Notes: generated by a model not told the origin, from the letters alone. Positions 1 through 9,559 are shown, counted from the first letter of the stretch. The stretch is DNA of 64,000 nt from Tepidanaerobacter acetatoxydans Re1 (GCF_000328765.2 NC_019954.2:500501-564500); one strand, 5' to 3'. Numbers and translations: made by a program.

Positions 1-1115
1 TGCTTTCGTGGGGTCCCCTTATACTGGGACATGCCCATCCGGAAGTGGTATCGGCTATTAAAAAACAGGCTGAGCTGGGCACAAGCTTTGGCGCATGTAC
101 AGAACTTGAAGTGCTTATGGCTGAAAAAATAAGAGAAGCCGTGCCGTCAATTGAAGTTGTGAGAATGGTAAATTCCGGCACTGAAGCCACTATGAGTGCA
201 ATACGGCTTGCGCGCGGCTATACAGGTCGAAATATTATAGTTAAATTTGCAGGCTGTTACCATGGCCATTCTGACAGCCTCCTCATCAAAGCAGGTTCAG
301 GAGCCCTTACCTTTGGCAATCCGGATTCTGCCGGAGTGACTCAAGATACTGCAAGAGATACCATCGTTTCTAACTATAATGATATAGATATGATAAGAGA
401 TATTTTTGAAAAATATCCAAGCGATATAGCTGCCGTTATTGTGGAACCTGTAGCCGGCAATATGGGGACAGTGCCCCCAAAGCCCGAATTTTTACAGGAG
501 CTGAGAAGTTTAACAAAAAGTCACGGAACGCTTTTGATTTTCGATGAAGTCATCACAGGATTTAGAGTTGGATATCGAGGTGCACAGGGATTGTATGATA
601 TTGTGCCTGACATAACAACACTTGGAAAAATTATCGGAGGCGGTCTGCCGGTGGGAGCCTATGGAGGGAAAGAAGAAATCATGCGCAAGGTATCTCCAGA
701 TGGTCCTGTATACCAGGCGGGAACCTTATCCGGCAATCCTTTGGCTATGGCTGCAGGGTATACAACTTTAAGTATACTTTCTAAAAATCGTGATATATAC
801 AGTGAGCTTAACAAGAAAGCGGAAAAGCTTTGCTCAGGATTAAAGGACATTATGGATAAAGCAGCTATCCCGGTTACAATAAATCGCGTAGGAAGCATGA
901 TGACGCTTTTCTTTACAGAGAGCAAAGTTTATGATTATAATTCAGCAGCCACATCTGATACAGCCCGTTATAATACCTTCTTTAAAAAAATGCTGCAAGC
1001 CGGTATCTATCTTCCCCCATCCCAATTCGAAACCTTCTTTGTGTCGACCGCACATACAGATGAAGATATAGAAAGAACTTTAAACATAGCGGAAGATGTG
1101 GTAAAAAAGATATGA
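1..1115 (+). CDS. hemL: Glutamate-1-semialdehyde 2,1-aminomutase, 5' end outside window
   Basis: This PLP enzyme converts glutamate-1-semialdehyde to 5-aminolevulinate, the precursor of tetrapyrroles in the C5 pathway. The frame is open from the left edge (from base 3) and reads [15 protein letters not shown], a conserved N-terminal stretch of the family, so the GTG at 45 is not the start. About 370 residues are present against roughly 430 usual, so some 55-60 residues lie outside. The PLP lysine is in [18 protein letters not shown], and [13 protein letters not shown] and the [15 protein letters not shown] substrate loop are intact. No other hem gene is visible downstream; the gene is probably the last of an operon that enters from the left. 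Confidence 0.93.
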   Translation, partial: LSWGPLILGHAHPEVVSAIKKQAELGTSFGACTELEVLMAEKIREAVPSIEVVRMVNSGTEATMSAIRLARGYTGRNIIVKFAGCYHGHSDSLLIKAGSGALTFGNPDSAGVTQDTARDTIVSNYNDIDMIRDIFEKYPSDIAAVIVEPVAGNMGTVPPKPEFLQELRSLTKSHGTLLIFDEVITGFRVGYRGAQGLYDIVPDITTLGKIIGGGLPVGAYGGKEEIMRKVSPDGPVYQAGTLSGNPLAMAAGYTTLSILSKNRDIYSELNKKAEKLCSGLKDIMDKAAIPVTINRVGSMMTLFFTESKVYDYNSAATSDTARYNTFFKKMLQAGIYLPPSQFETFFVSTAHTDEDIERTLNIAEDVVKKI

Positions 1116-1248
1116 TAATATAAAATATAAGCTCAATAACTTGCCTAAAATAAACCTATCATGGGAATAGACGCAAAAGCTTCATTTTTGTTCTCTAATA
1201 TTGCCGTATAGTGTGCATATAAAGCTTTTGAATATTTTTGGATAAAAG

Positions 1249-1277
1249 TATACAATAAATCGCTTTGGTGGTATAAT
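1249..1277 (+). promoter_or_regulatory. Candidate sigma-A promoter of nagB
   Basis: A perfect TATAAT (1272-1277) lies 17 bp after TATACA (1249-1254). It sits 45 bp before the nagB start, and the GGAGGGG ribosome site follows. No clear NagR operator was recognised. Confidence 0.6.
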
Positions 1278-1321
1278 CATTAGTGTGTTTAATTATGTAG
1301 AAATTTGGAGGGGATAGCTTT

Positions 1322-2056
1322 ATGCAGGTATTTATTGAGAAAGATTATTCAGCCATGAGTAAAAAGGCAGCTCAAATTTTTGCTAATGAAATACAACAAA
1401 AACCTGATTTAGTTCTTGGGCTTGCTACAGGAAGCACTCCTATAGGGACATACCAGGAGCTTATCCGGATGCATAAGGAAGAAGGATTGGATTTTTCCAA
1501 GGCAGTATCCTTTAATCTAGACGAATATTATGGCCTTGCTTCTGATAATCCCCAGAGCTATAATTATTTCATGTTCGAGAATCTTTTCAACCATGTAAAT
1601 ATAAAAAAAGAAAATGTCCACATACCAAACGGCTTGGTATCAGATGTCGAAACTTACTGCAAACAGTACGATGAAGAAATCGAAAAATATGGCGGCATAG
1701 ACTTACAACTACTGGGAATCGGTGTAAATGGTCATATAGGTTTTAATGAGCCTGCAGAGGAATTGGTTCTAGGAACACACCTAACCGACCTTACAGAAGA
1801 TACAATTAAAGCAAATTCCCGTTTTTTTGATTCGCCAGAAGAAGTTCCCACAAAAGCTATAACCATGGGTATTGGCTCCATAATGAAAGCCAAAAAAATT
1901 CTGCTGTTGGCAAGTGGTAAGAATAAAGCCGAAATCATGGCAAAACTTCTTAATAGCGATGTTGTAACTACAAAAGTTCCCGCGTCATTACTCATGCTTC
2001 ATCCCGATGTAACAATAATAATGGATGAAGAAGCAGCATCGCTGTGCAAGAGATAA
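1322..2056 (+). CDS. nagB: Glucosamine-6-phosphate deaminase
   Basis: This cytoplasmic enzyme converts glucosamine-6-phosphate to fructose-6-phosphate and ammonia, the last step of amino-sugar catabolism. The 244 residues match the usual family length. The phosphate loop [13 protein letters not shown] (about residues 33-45), the NLDEYYGL segment with the general-base Asp, and the [11 protein letters not shown] segment with the catalytic His are all present. A strong GGAGGGG site precedes the ATG. The gene has its own promoter and a terminator directly downstream, so it can be transcribed apart from nagA, which has a separate promoter. The gene acts with nagA next door; no GlcNAc transporter is visible in the window. 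Confidence 0.95.
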   Translation: MQVFIEKDYSAMSKKAAQIFANEIQQKPDLVLGLATGSTPIGTYQELIRMHKEEGLDFSKAVSFNLDEYYGLASDNPQSYNYFMFENLFNHVNIKKENVHIPNGLVSDVETYCKQYDEEIEKYGGIDLQLLGIGVNGHIGFNEPAEELVLGTHLTDLTEDTIKANSRFFDSPEEVPTKAITMGIGSIMKAKKILLLASGKNKAEIMAKLLNSDVVTTKVPASLLMLHPDVTIIMDEEAASLCKR

Positions 2057-2070
2057 AATAAAAGCTAGAT

Positions 2071-2107
2071 AAAACGCCAAGAGCAATTTTCTCCTGGCGT
2101 TTTTTAT
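2071..2107 (+). terminator. Intrinsic terminator after nagB
   Basis: The arms AACGCCAAGAG and CTCCTGGCGTT enclose a short loop (one mismatch), followed by TTTTTTATTT. It lies 15 bp past the nagB stop codon. Confidence 0.85.
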
Positions 2108-2128
2108 TTACGAAAGTGAAAAGTATTT

Positions 2129-2156
2129 TTTACAATCAACCTTTCTATGGTAAAAT
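2129..2156 (+). promoter_or_regulatory. Candidate sigma-A promoter of nagA-cutC
   Basis: TTTACA (2129-2134) and TAAAAT (2151-2156) are separated by 16 bp. They sit between the nagB terminator and the AGGAGG site of nagA. Confidence 0.55.
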
Positions 2157-2193
2157 ATATTAAAGTACTAGAATAAAAACAGGAGGAAGCTTA

Positions 2194-3363
2194 ATGAGTC
2201 TTTTTATAAAAAGTGCCAATATCATTACACCTTATGAGATATTATATGGTTTTGAACTGGCTGTTGAAGGAACTAAAATAAAGCATATAGCGCCAGCGGG
2301 AACATTAGAAGAAGGCGGTTTTGATGAAATAATAGATGCCAAAGGGAACTATCTTTCACCGGGTTTTATAGACATTCATACACATGCAAATTCAGGACAT
2401 GATACCATGGATGCCACATTTGAAGCACTGGATGCAATGGCCCGATTTCACAGTAAAAACGGTGTAACAGGATTTTTGGCTACAACTATGACAGCATCAA
2501 CTGCGGATACAAAAAAAGCTATAAAAAATGTATCTGACTATATGGTACAACAAAAACACGGAACCTTAGACATCTCAAACAATCCGCAGGCAGAAGTTTT
2601 GGGGTTGTATCTTGAGGGACCGTATTTTTCTTTGGCTAAAAAAGGGGCTCAATCGCCTGAATACCTAAAAAACCCGGATATTGACGAACTTGTGGATTTA
2701 ATTAAACTATCAGGAAACTCTATAAAAGTAGTGGCATTAGCACCAGAACTTCCGTATGCCATGGAAGCGGTAAGTTTTTTACATAGTCAAGGCATAACGG
2801 TATCAGCAGGTCACAGTGATGCCTCTTTTGAGATTGCAAAAAATGCTTTTGATCATGGAGCAACACAGGTTACCCATATTTTTAATGGCATGAAAAGTTT
2901 TACGCACAGAGAGCCGGGAATTGCCGGGGCTGCGCTGACTGATGAAAGAGTATACTGTGAGATGATTTGTGACGGCATTCATTTACACCCGGGTGCTATG
3001 AGGCTGGTTGTAAATGCAAAGGGCAAAGATAAAGTCATACTTATCTCTGACTCTATGATGGCAGCAGGTCTTCAAGATGGGGAATACACCTTGGGCGGAC
3101 AAAAAGTTATAGTAAAAGATAGACAAGCCCGGCTTATAGATGGTACTTTAGCCGGTTCAACACTTACGCTAAATCAAGCTGTGTATAACATGGTGAAAAT
3201 GGTGGGGGTGCCTTTACAGGATGCTGTGCGCATGGCCAGTTTAAATCCGGCCAGAGCTATCGGCATAGATAGATACAAAGGCAGTATAGAAATAGGAAAA
3301 GATGCAGACCTTATAATTTTTGATGAAGAGCTCAACATTTTAAATGTTGTAAAAGCATACTAA
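2194..3363 (+). CDS. nagA: N-acetylglucosamine-6-phosphate deacetylase
   Basis: This metal-dependent amidohydrolase removes acetate from GlcNAc-6-P and gives the substrate of NagB. The 389 residues are typical. The metal and substrate motifs are in order: HTHANSGHDTMDA near residue 65, EGPYF near 142, SAGHSDA near 205, THIFNGM, DGIHLHPG near 263 and the catalytic-Asp segment LISDSMMAAG near 285. An AGGAGG site precedes the ATG. The gene is 23 bp from cutC on the same strand and they are probably co-transcribed. With nagB it forms a complete GlcNAc-6-P to fructose-6-P route, useful for cell-wall recycling or chitin-type sugars. Confidence 0.95.
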   Translation: MSLFIKSANIITPYEILYGFELAVEGTKIKHIAPAGTLEEGGFDEIIDAKGNYLSPGFIDIHTHANSGHDTMDATFEALDAMARFHSKNGVTGFLATTMTASTADTKKAIKNVSDYMVQQKHGTLDISNNPQAEVLGLYLEGPYFSLAKKGAQSPEYLKNPDIDELVDLIKLSGNSIKVVALAPELPYAMEAVSFLHSQGITVSAGHSDASFEIAKNAFDHGATQVTHIFNGMKSFTHREPGIAGAALTDERVYCEMICDGIHLHPGAMRLVVNAKGKDKVILISDSMMAAGLQDGEYTLGGQKVIVKDRQARLIDGTLAGSTLTLNQAVYNMVKMVGVPLQDAVRMASLNPARAIGIDRYKGSIEIGKDADLIIFDEELNILNVVKAY

Positions 3364-3386
3364 AGAAAGTGTAGAGGTGATAAGAT

Positions 3387-4085
3387 ATGTTGGAAGTTAT
3401 AGCGACATGTATTGATGATGCACTAAAAATAGAGGCTTGTGGCGGCCAAAGGATAGAGTTGGTGTCAAGTCTTACTGAGGGAGGGCTTACACCAAGCTAT
3501 GCCCTTATTAAAAATGTAGTTGAAAAAGTTACCATTCCTGTTAATGTAATGATTCGTCCCCATGCCAAATCTTTTGTATACAGCAAAGAAGACATAGAGA
3601 TTATGAGAGAAGACATAGAAATTGTAAAAGAGCTTAAAGCAAACGGAATCGTTATAGGCATGATAGATGAAAATGGCAATATCGCTGAAGAAAATTTAGA
3701 AAAATTGCTGGAAGCAGCAGAAGGTCTTGACGTGACATTTCACAGGGCAATTGAGGAAACTAATGACTTAGTGAAGAGCGTTAAAATTCTAACAAAGTAC
3801 CCTCAGATCAACCGTATTTTAACCTCTGGCGGAAAGGGCAAAATTATAGACAACCTCGATGTAATCCGCCGGATGGCTGAGGCCGGCGAGGGAAAGCTTG
3901 AAATTATGGCAGGCGGAGGCATGACAAAAGAAATTTTAAGGCCTGTTATTGAAAAAACAGGGATATCTGAAGTGCATTTCGGCACTGCAGTTAGAATAAA
4001 CGACTCTTGCACTTTGGATATTAGCTGCGAAAAGCTGAGAGAAGTAGCAGAGGAGTATACAAGGATTACAAGTCTCAACGCTTAA
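3387..4085 (+). CDS. cutC: CutC-family TIM-barrel protein
   Basis: The 232-residue protein has the CutC family signature: the N-terminal LEVIATCIDDALKIEACGGQRIELVSSL, the TIPVNVMIRPH segment near residue 50, the VTFHRAIEET segment, the RILTSGG motif and IMAGGG near the end. CutC was named for copper homeostasis in E. coli, but that role is disputed. Here it follows nagA by 23 bp with its own GAGGTG ribosome site, which points to a role in sugar or amino-sugar metabolism in this organism. That link is inferred from position only. No copper genes are visible nearby. Confidence 0.85.
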   Translation: MLEVIATCIDDALKIEACGGQRIELVSSLTEGGLTPSYALIKNVVEKVTIPVNVMIRPHAKSFVYSKEDIEIMREDIEIVKELKANGIVIGMIDENGNIAEENLEKLLEAAEGLDVTFHRAIEETNDLVKSVKILTKYPQINRILTSGGKGKIIDNLDVIRRMAEAGEGKLEIMAGGGMTKEILRPVIEKTGISEVHFGTAVRINDSCTLDISCEKLREVAEEYTRITSLNA

Positions 4086-4177
4086 AATCTGCTGTAATTC
4101 CAAATATTAGCTTAAGGTCTTGCGAATGCAAGAAAGTATATGAAAATTTAATCTCAAATTTATCTATAAAATAACAA

Positions 4178-4199
4178 AACCTCTTGAAATCAAGAGGTT
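4178..4199. terminator. Bidirectional terminator between cutC and tmRNA
   Basis: A perfect 9-bp stem, AACCTCTTG/CAAGAGGTT, has a 4-nt loop. On the minus strand it is followed by TTTTGTTATTTT, a good terminator for the tmRNA. On the plus strand TTTATATTT follows, which suits cutC. Confidence 0.7.
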
Positions 4200-4229
4200 T
4201 ATATTTATATCAATATTTAAGTTCTTTTA

Positions 4230-4579
4230 TGGTGGAGGCGAGGGGAATCGAACCCCTGTCCGGAGGTACATCAATAAGAGCGTCTACAAGCTTATCCCTC
4301 ATTTTAAATCTTGCCGGCTTTACTCCTGAGGGAAGGATTAAAGCTCGGCCAGCTCTGTAAGTTTCTCTTTTAGCACCAGAGCAATGCCAAAAGAAAATCC
4401 CGACTTTTTGACGCCCTTATCCCCGGCTCTCGGGCAAAGCCAAGGAAGGACGCACCGCTTTAATTAAGCAGCGTAAGCTAAATCGTTATTGGCGTTTAAA
4501 TTCGCTTCCGGATTTACGAGTCGGAAAGCTCGGCCTGCAGCTCTTACCACTGCCACCCCCGTCGAAACCAAACGCCCCC
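4230..4579 (-). ncRNA. ssrA: Transfer-messenger RNA (tmRNA)
   Basis: This RNA rescues stalled ribosomes with SmpB. Read on the minus strand, the 5' end GGGGGCG pairs with CGCCTCC before an encoded CCA, forming the acceptor stem. The 5' GGTTTCGACGGGGGTGGCAG block and the 3' T-arm GGGGTTCGATTCCCC are diagnostic. The tag reading frame at 4493-4464 encodes ANNDLAYAA followed by TAA, an ending like the -LAYAA and -LALAA degradation tags of clostridia. The length is about 350 nt. Pseudoknots were not folded here. Confidence 0.96.
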
Positions 4580-4586
4580 ATATGAA

Positions 4587-4614
4587 ATTATACTACAAGT
4601 CTATTATATAACAA
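4587..4614 (-). promoter_or_regulatory. Promoter of ssrA
   Basis: On the minus strand, TTGTTA (4614-4609), a 16-bp spacer and TATAAT (4592-4587) end 7 nt before the mature tmRNA 5' end at 4579. That is the expected start-site distance. Confidence 0.65.
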
Positions 4615-4638
4615 ATGATGCAAAATATCAAGAAGCGC

Positions 4639-4670
4639 GGCGCCTGTAAGTTCGAAACTTTACAGGCGCC
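4639..4670 (-). terminator. Hairpin after the PrsA-like gene
   Basis: Long near-perfect arms beginning GGCGCCTGTAA pair with TTACAGGCGCC, with one bulged A. The hairpin lies 20 bp beyond the prsA-like stop. The following tract is only moderately T-rich, so termination may be partial. Confidence 0.55.
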
Positions 4671-4689
4671 AGATAACTTTGTTGTTTGT

Positions 4690-5592
4690 TTATATGAGCG
4701 TTTCTATCTTGTATTCGCCAAATTTTTCTTGGATCCAAGTGCTAAATGCAGTTGACAGTTTTTCCTCCAGCAAGATATTTTTTACCTCATCCTTGCTTTC
4801 TTCATAAGTTGCTTCTTTTGCCTCTTTTTTGTCTTCAACCTTGATAATATGATAGCCGAATTCTGTCTTTACAGGATCACTAATTTCTCCTGCCTTTAGA
4901 GAAAAGGCGGCTTCTTCAAACTCTGGGGTCATTTGTCCCTTTGAAAAGTAGCCAAGCTCTCCACCCTGCTGATTATTTGAGGTGTCGGTAGAATAAGTCT
5001 TTGCAAGTTCTGCAAAATCTTCTCCGTCTTGCAATTTCTGCTTAACCTCTTTTGCTTTTTCTTCAGTGTCGACCAAAATATGGCTTGCCTTTACCTGCTC
5101 CGGCGTGTCAAAACTTGCTTTATTCTCATCAAAATAGCTCTTTATTTCGCTTTCCTCTATTTTAATTGTAGGTTCAAGCAGTTTTTTGACATTTAGATTC
5201 ATTTTAATGTTCTCTTTTATCTCATCTAAAGAATAGCCATACATTTCAAGAAACTGAGTAAGTGCTTCTTCGCCGCCGTATTGCTCGGCCAGTTTATCGA
5301 CTTCTTTTTGCACATCTTCTTCTGACACAGTTATATTTTGTTTTTTAGCCTCAAGCTCCACTATTTTATTGGCGATTAAGGAATTTAATACTGCGTCGCC
5401 GTTTTCTTGAACTAACGCATCATACAATTCATCCCTCGTAATAACTTCATCATTGATACGTGCAACTACATTGTTGTCAGCCTTTTTAGCCGATGTGCTC
5501 GTATTACAAGCAGATAAAATTAATGGTATTGCCAATGATAAAACTATGATCGAAGCTAGAAATTTTTTGTGCTTAATTAAAATTGTCCTCAC
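4690..5592 (-). CDS. prsA: PrsA/SurA-like peptidyl-prolyl isomerase lipoprotein
   Basis: This is an extracellular membrane-anchored foldase. The N-terminus has a basic stretch, a hydrophobic segment and the lipobox LSAC near residue 29, so it is a predicted lipoprotein. A SurA-N-like helical region (about residues 40-160, charged) is followed by a parvulin domain at about 165-258 with [37 protein letters not shown] and [10 protein letters not shown]. The 300 residues fit PrsA. The first codon given is GTG, but this GTG overlaps the only good ribosome site (AAAGGGTGAGGA), so the true start may be a few codons downstream, possibly a rare ATT. The symbol is by similarity. Confidence 0.88.
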   Translation of the reverse strand: MRTILIKHKKFLASIIVLSLAIPLILSACNTSTSAKKADNNVVARINDEVITRDELYDALVQENGDAVLNSLIANKIVELEAKKQNITVSEEDVQKEVDKLAEQYGGEEALTQFLEMYGYSLDEIKENIKMNLNVKKLLEPTIKIEESEIKSYFDENKASFDTPEQVKASHILVDTEEKAKEVKQKLQDGEDFAELAKTYSTDTSNNQQGGELGYFSKGQMTPEFEEAAFSLKAGEISDPVKTEFGYHIIKVEDKKEAKEATYEESKDEVKNILLEEKLSTAFSTWIQEKFGEYKIETLI

Positions 5593-5624
5593 CCTTTAAC
5601 TGTAATATTTTTTGACTATCTAAT

Positions 5625-5654
5625 AGTATATCAGTTTTTAAGTAATTGTGTCTA
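5625..5654 (-). promoter_or_regulatory. Candidate promoter of the prsA-like gene
   Basis: On the minus strand, TAGACA (5654-5649), an 18-bp spacer and TATACT (5630-5625). It lies about 33 bp before the coding start. Confidence 0.45.
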
Positions 5655-5760
5655 CAGCTTATTAAAAGCTTTAATGCTGGAGATATGTGTTTTTGACCTT
5701 TAAAAATGCTTCTAACTACTATATATAATTATGTCATATAGATTGTGAATAATGATGGAT

Positions 5761-5800
5761 AAAAATAAGTGAAAATAAGTGAAATTAAGTGAAATTATAT
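5761..5800. repeat. Short tandem repeat, 10-bp period
   Basis: Four 10-bp units read AAAAATAAGT, GAAAATAAGT, GAAATTAAGT and GAAATTATAT. The A-rich blocks are phased at one helical turn, so intrinsic curvature is plausible. It lies between the divergent-sided ends of the prsA-like promoter and the SGNH hydrolase stop. Confidence 0.7.
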
Positions 5801-5846
5801 TAGAAGTCCTGATGATGCGTGAAGTTAAAAGAAAAGACCATAAAAT

Positions 5847-6497
5847 TCAAGAAACATATATATGTTCTTTTATATATTTTGCAACTTCTTTCCCCAATAT
5901 GGCATGACTTTCTGGATCTAAATGCATACCATCTATTTTGCTGGTTGATATAAATTTAGACGAATCTAGTAAATGGCATTGCCCACTCAATACTGCTGCA
6001 AATTGTTGAGGAAAATGCTTGCTTTTTTCTACGGTTTTTTCAAACTCAGGAATCAGATAATCCACTTGCCTAGCTTCTTTAGGAATCAGAATTGGAGGCG
6101 GGATTATGACAAGGATTTCTGGTGAATCTAAATTAGGGCCTGTCTCACTTTTTTTAATAATATTTACCAGCATTTCTACACTCTGCGCTATTTCAGTAGA
6201 GGTTACACTAAACCTGTATTTTAAATCATTGCTTCCTAAAAATAATACTACCAAATCTATGGGCTTATGAGTATGCAAGCATGGCAATAAATAAGCTTTT
6301 CCATTTCTATATTCACCTCTAACCGGATCATTCCAAACAGTAGTCCTGCCATTTAAGCCTTCAGAGATAACATCATAATCTTCCCCAAGTTCATTTTGCA
6401 ATACACCGGTCCAGCGTATATGCTTCGGGTATCTGCCAGTGCCATCAGGCTTATACCCCCAAGTGTTTGAATCTCCATAGCAAAGTATAGTCTTCAT
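5847..6497 (-). CDS. SGNH/GDSL-family hydrolase (esterase)
   Basis: This 216-residue cytoplasmic hydrolase probably acts on an ester or an acyl group. Block I is CYGDSNTWG near residue 6 with the nucleophile Ser, block II has SEGLNGRTT with Gly and Asn nearby, block III is FLGSNDL near 91 with the oxyanion Asn, and block V is DGMHLDPESH near 192 with the catalytic Asp and His. No signal peptide is seen. The overall pattern resembles the arylesterase/acyltransferase branch typified by the M. smegmatis acyltransferase. The start is the ATG at 6497, which has GAGGTG 9 bp upstream; an in-frame GTG at 6509 lies within that ribosome site. The natural substrate is unknown. Confidence 0.85.
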   Translation of the reverse strand: MKTILCYGDSNTWGYKPDGTGRYPKHIRWTGVLQNELGEDYDVISEGLNGRTTVWNDPVRGEYRNGKAYLLPCLHTHKPIDLVVLFLGSNDLKYRFSVTSTEIAQSVEMLVNIIKKSETGPNLDSPEILVIIPPPILIPKEARQVDYLIPEFEKTVEKSKHFPQQFAAVLSGQCHLLDSSKFISTSKIDGMHLDPESHAILGKEVAKYIKEHIYVS

Positions 6498-6864
6498 TAG
6501 TTTACTCACCTCATATAATAAATTTTACATTTACTTATATCATAACATGTAAATCAAGGGAAATGCATACATCTTTGCATTAGATATTTATGAAGGTTCT
6601 CAAGGCTTTTTGAGAATACGCACAGCTATGGCAGTTATAGATATTCCTAATAATAGAAATATCAGATATATCATACATTGTAAAAGTGATAACAGTCAAG
6701 AAAAGAATTTTGAATTTTCGTCCCATGCAGGAAATTGGATTTCTTTAAAGAATATATATATGATTCCACCGTAAAGAGTAATTTTTGATAGGTGGTTTTA
6801 TTTTGAGTTTATCTTGCTAAAAGGTTATCATGACTAAAAATCTTAAGAATAGAGGGGTAGCTTC
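6498..6864. other. Intergenic region before the two-component system
   Basis: No gene was found in these 367 bp. There is a 7-bp hairpin TTCTCAA/TTGAGAA at 6597-6616 and a weak CCACC/GGTGG stem at 6766-6795 followed by TTTTATTTT. Neither can be assigned. Confidence 0.5.
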
Positions 6865-8478
6865 ATGATAAAGGTTGTAATAGCTGACGATGAGGTGAGG
6901 GTATGCAAATTGATTTGCAATCTTATAGATTGGAAAGCATTAGATATGGAGATAGTTGTGGTAGCTCATAATGGCATTGAGGCATTGGAATTAATAGAAA
7001 AACTTCAGCCTGATCTGATGGTTACTGATATACGCATGCCGGGATGCGATGGGCTGGAAATGATTGAGAAGGGCAAGCAAATCAAAGAAGATGTTGATTT
7101 TATAATCATAAGCGGGTACAGTCATTTTGAATATGCTCAAACTGCTATAAAATACGGAGTCAGGGATTATTTACTAAAACCAATTAATAAAAATGAACTC
7201 TTAAATACATTAAATAAAATACGTGAAAAATACAGGCAGAAAACTCAACAATTATCCAGAGAAGAGGAATTGCAACTTCAATTAAAAGATAACATAGACA
7301 AATTGCGGTCTGGATTTTTCGTAGAGATGTTATTAAGTAAAAATGCAAATCGGGCGGATATGAAGATTGATGAAATTAACAAAAACTATCTTTTTAAATT
7401 TCAACCTGCCTGCTTTCAAGTTTTTATCGTTAAAGTGGACTGCAAATACAAGGATTTATGTGAAAATATGAATGTAGTAGGCGAGAAAATTGTACAAACA
7501 CTGAACAAAAGTCTAGGCAAAGAATGTTTTGACGTAGAAACTTACCTTAAAAACAGTAGGGTCTACGGTATCCTAAACTATGATAAAGCGAAGCAGGATG
7601 TGGTACGTAAAAAACTCAAGTCAAGTTTTGACGATATCCTTGTGCAACAGCGATTATACCATGAAATAGAATTTACTGTTGGTCTTGGGAGACCTGTGGA
7701 AGATATTAGACAATTGGAAGATTCTCTCCTTGAGGCAGAATGGGCTATAAGACAGCGCCTAGTAGAAGGAACAGGAAATTTACTGGAGTATGCGGAATTA
7801 AAAAACCACCATGAAAGTTGTGACAGTATAATAGCAGAACTTACCGAAAACATAGAGAGTCCTTTGGAAGTTTTAGATTCAGAAGGTGTTATTTGCGAGA
7901 TTAATTTACTAAAAGAAAAGATGCTAGATAAACCGAATATTTCCGGCCAAGAGATATTTGATTTAGTAACGGCTATTTATAGTACTTGCTTGATGTTATT
8001 GAGGAAGTATAAGTTTAATATAAGTGACTCGGAACTGCTTTATGAAACCTTTTTATTACATGCAGACCTTTGCAGCTCTGCAGAGGAACTGTTTGAGCTA
8101 TTAGTAGAGAACATTTGTAAATCTTTAGGCATTATTGTAAAAGATAAAATGCAAACTGATATTAAACCAATTTATATGGCAAAGCAGTATATTCAGCAAA
8201 ATTATATGAAACCCATTACACTAAAAGATGTTAGCGATTTTGTCGGGTTTAATGATTCCTATTTTAGTTTTTTATTTAAAAAAGAAAGCGGAAAAAATTT
8301 TACAGAATACCTTTCTGAAGTAAGGCTGAATAAAGCAAAGGAACTCTTGAAGGAAACGGATATGAATATTGCCAATATTTGTGAAGTAGTAGGGTACGCT
8401 GATTTAAAACATTTTAGAAAGAGTTTTACAAAATATACCGGTCTTAGACCGAATGAATATAGAAAATTATATGCTTAG
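6865..8478 (+). CDS. Response regulator, YesN type (REC + AraC-family HTH)
   Basis: This 537-residue DNA-binding regulator has an N-terminal receiver with the acidic pair IADDE (Asp8, Asp9), the phospho-acceptor Asp55 in LMVTDIRMPG and Lys in RDYLLKPINK. A long middle region of no known fold follows. A C-terminal AraC-type double helix-turn-helix (about 430-535) contains ITLKDVSDFVGFNDSYFSFLFKKESGKNFTEYL and ANICEVVGYADLKHFRKSFTKYTGLRPNEYR. AGAGGGG precedes the ATG. The gene overlaps the histidine kinase that follows. By family and position it should activate the sugar ABC importer downstream. Confidence 0.93.
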   Translation: MIKVVIADDEVRVCKLICNLIDWKALDMEIVVVAHNGIEALELIEKLQPDLMVTDIRMPGCDGLEMIEKGKQIKEDVDFIIISGYSHFEYAQTAIKYGVRDYLLKPINKNELLNTLNKIREKYRQKTQQLSREEELQLQLKDNIDKLRSGFFVEMLLSKNANRADMKIDEINKNYLFKFQPACFQVFIVKVDCKYKDLCENMNVVGEKIVQTLNKSLGKECFDVETYLKNSRVYGILNYDKAKQDVVRKKLKSSFDDILVQQRLYHEIEFTVGLGRPVEDIRQLEDSLLEAEWAIRQRLVEGTGNLLEYAELKNHHESCDSIIAELTENIESPLEVLDSEGVICEINLLKEKMLDKPNISGQEIFDLVTAIYSTCLMLLRKYKFNISDSELLYETFLLHADLCSSAEELFELLVENICKSLGIIVKDKMQTDIKPIYMAKQYIQQNYMKPITLKDVSDFVGFNDSYFSFLFKKESGKNFTEYLSEVRLNKAKELLKETDMNIANICEVVGYADLKHFRKSFTKYTGLRPNEYRKLYA

Positions 8479-9559
8479 GAATATGATGGTTATGAAAAAT
8501 AAAAATGCTCATTATATATCTTTTCGAGTGTCCCATATGTTTGTGGTATTACTGGTCTTTATAGCTTGCCTGCTATTTGCTCTTACTTTAATATCAGTAG
8601 CCAATAACAAATACATTCCGATGCTTATAATAAGCTATGCGGTATTTTTTATTATTGCATGTGCGTCATACAAGCGGATATACCTTCCATATAAAGAAAC
8701 GTCCAAGGTCTTGAAACTTTTTGCAAAGGGTTACACCATACAAGGCATTTACCAGCTTAGATGGCCACTTAGCCCGGAAATGGATCAGGCTATTAAAAAA
8801 ATCAAGGCGATTTTTGATACAAGTGATTTGATAAATGCGACAAAAAAGCAGTCACAGTATCTAGCATTGCAAAATCAAATAAATCCTCATTTTTTGTATA
8901 ATAGCTTAGAAGGTATCCGCGGTGAAGCCGTTGTGGCCGGCTTGGATAATGTAGCTGAAATGGCGGAAGCGTTGGGAGTCTTTTTCCGATATACGATTTC
9001 TAACATGGAGAATTTGGTTACATTAGAGGATGAACTGACAAATATTGAAAATTACTATATTATTCAACAATATCGCTTTGGAGAGCGCCTGAATTTAAGC
9101 GTCAAATATGATTGTGAGGATAAAAAAGAGGTATTAAAGTTGCGCTTGCCTAAGCTAACATTGCAGCCTATTGTAGAAAATGCAATTTTTCATGGAATTG
9201 AAAGGAAAATGGGCAAGGGCAATGTTACCATTAGAATTGAAACCACTCCCAAGCGGCTCATCATAACGGTGTCTGACGATGGATTAGGTATACAGGAAGA
9301 ACAATTACGAGAACTTAACAAAAAACTTAATACACAGTCTTTTGATTATATGAGGACTGACGGTGAAAGGAGAGCCGGTATCGGCATAATAAATGTAAAT
9401 AATAGAATCAAGCTTTTATTTGGAGAAAAATACGGGATTGATATTTACAGCACAGTAAATTTAGGTACAGATGTAGAAATTACGTTACCGAGAATTACCG
9501 AAAAAGGTGGAGAAAGTCCGGATGAAAGAAGAAGTTTTTCGTATGGAACGGGTAACTAA
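8453..9559 (+). CDS. Sensor histidine kinase, YesM type
   Basis: The protein (up to 368 residues) is the partner of the regulator upstream. Two membrane helices (about 28-50 and 53-72) precede a short linker with almost no extracellular domain. The His_kinase (PF06580) motif INPHFLYN near residue 146 carries the phospho-acceptor His. The N box PIVENAIFHGIE, the G box DDGLGI and the RAGIGIINVNNRIKLLFG segment of the ATPase domain follow. The start is uncertain: 8453 has no ribosome site; ATG 8483 or 8486 with an upstream AGGA is an alternative. Since classical YesM sensors have a large external domain, this one may sense through a binding protein or another partner. Confidence 0.9.
   Translation: MNIENYMLRNMMVMKNKNAHYISFRVSHMFVVLLVFIACLLFALTLISVANNKYIPMLIISYAVFFIIACASYKRIYLPYKETSKVLKLFAKGYTIQGIYQLRWPLSPEMDQAIKKIKAIFDTSDLINATKKQSQYLALQNQINPHFLYNSLEGIRGEAVVAGLDNVAEMAEALGVFFRYTISNMENLVTLEDELTNIENYYIIQQYRFGERLNLSVKYDCEDKKEVLKLRLPKLTLQPIVENAIFHGIERKMGKGNVTIRIETTPKRLIITVSDDGLGIQEEQLRELNKKLNTQSFDYMRTDGERRAGIGIINVNNRIKLLFGEKYGIDIYSTVNLGTDVEITLPRITEKGGESPDERRSFSYGTGN

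Noticed and set aside
659-925. Minus-strand frame inside hemL
   Set aside because: It is antisense to a strongly conserved gene and has no ribosome site or family likeness.
1260-1290. NagR/GntR operator at nagB
   Set aside because: GTGGTATAAT resembles part of the motif, but no dyad could be completed.
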